Assembly (NCBI GenBank): GCA_021202205.1
Contig: JAJQDJ010000206.1
Span: 1 to 6,757, forward strand
Direction of reading: 5' to 3'
DNA from: Erysipelotrichaceae bacterium
Lineage (GTDB): Bacteria; Bacillota_I; Bacilli_A; Erysipelotrichales; Coprobacillaceae
DNA: 6,757 nt
The notes beneath the pieces are model-generated. The model did not search any database. It had not been told where the DNA came from and saw only the letters and a list, made by a program, of their open reading frames with translations. Made by a program: the position numbers and the translations under genes. Below, one piece after another: positions 6,754-6,757 of this stretch. How positions within the stretch are numbered: position 1 is the first letter of the stretch; every line of letters begins with the position of its first letter.

Positions 6754-6757
6754 TCCT

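Overview
The window is AT-rich (roughly one third G+C by eye) and carries five complete protein genes, all on the minus strand. In transcription order, from right to left, they are dpaA, dpaB, an RNase J-family gene, spoIIIE and a BMP-family lipoprotein gene. Tryptophan is encoded by TGG where I checked, so nothing suggests a Mollicutes-type code. Dipicolinate synthase genes, a SpoIIIE translocase, RNase J, a lipobox lipoprotein and AAGGAGG-like ribosome binding sites together indicate an endospore-forming Firmicute. The AT-richness and divergent proteins would suit an Erysipelotrichia/Coprobacillus-like gut lineage, but that placement is inference.

Right part (about 5325-6757): dpaA and dpaB overlap by 10 nt and encode the two subunits of dipicolinate synthase, which acts in the sporulating mother cell. 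The leader upstream of dpaA has a sequence matching the sigma-K -10 consensus. It lies inside the loop of an 8-bp inverted repeat.

Middle (3513-5324): the RNase J-like gene has its own good vegetative promoter just after dpaB. The protein keeps the family's architecture but has changes at several catalytic positions. It therefore looks like a J2-type or even inactive paralogue. An intrinsic terminator overlaps its stop codon, and the terminator's U-tract abuts the spoIIIE ribosome binding site.

Left part (1-3512): spoIIIE encodes the membrane-anchored DNA pump that moves the chromosome into the forespore. A probable terminator overlaps its end. A separate promoter then drives the BMP lipoprotein, a likely nucleoside-binding receptor for an ABC importer. 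The first 76 bases hold no gene.

The order dpaA-dpaB-(RNase J)-spoIIIE is a shortened form of the Bacillus subtilis island dpaA-dpaB-asd-dapG-dapA-rnjB-tepA-spoIIIE (recalled from established knowledge). The aspartate-pathway genes and tepA are missing here, so the dihydrodipicolinate precursor must be made by enzymes encoded elsewhere. I see no novel defence or mobile system. The most notable points are the degraded RNase J active site, the terminator/ribosome-binding-site arrangement before spoIIIE, and the palindromic dpaA leader.
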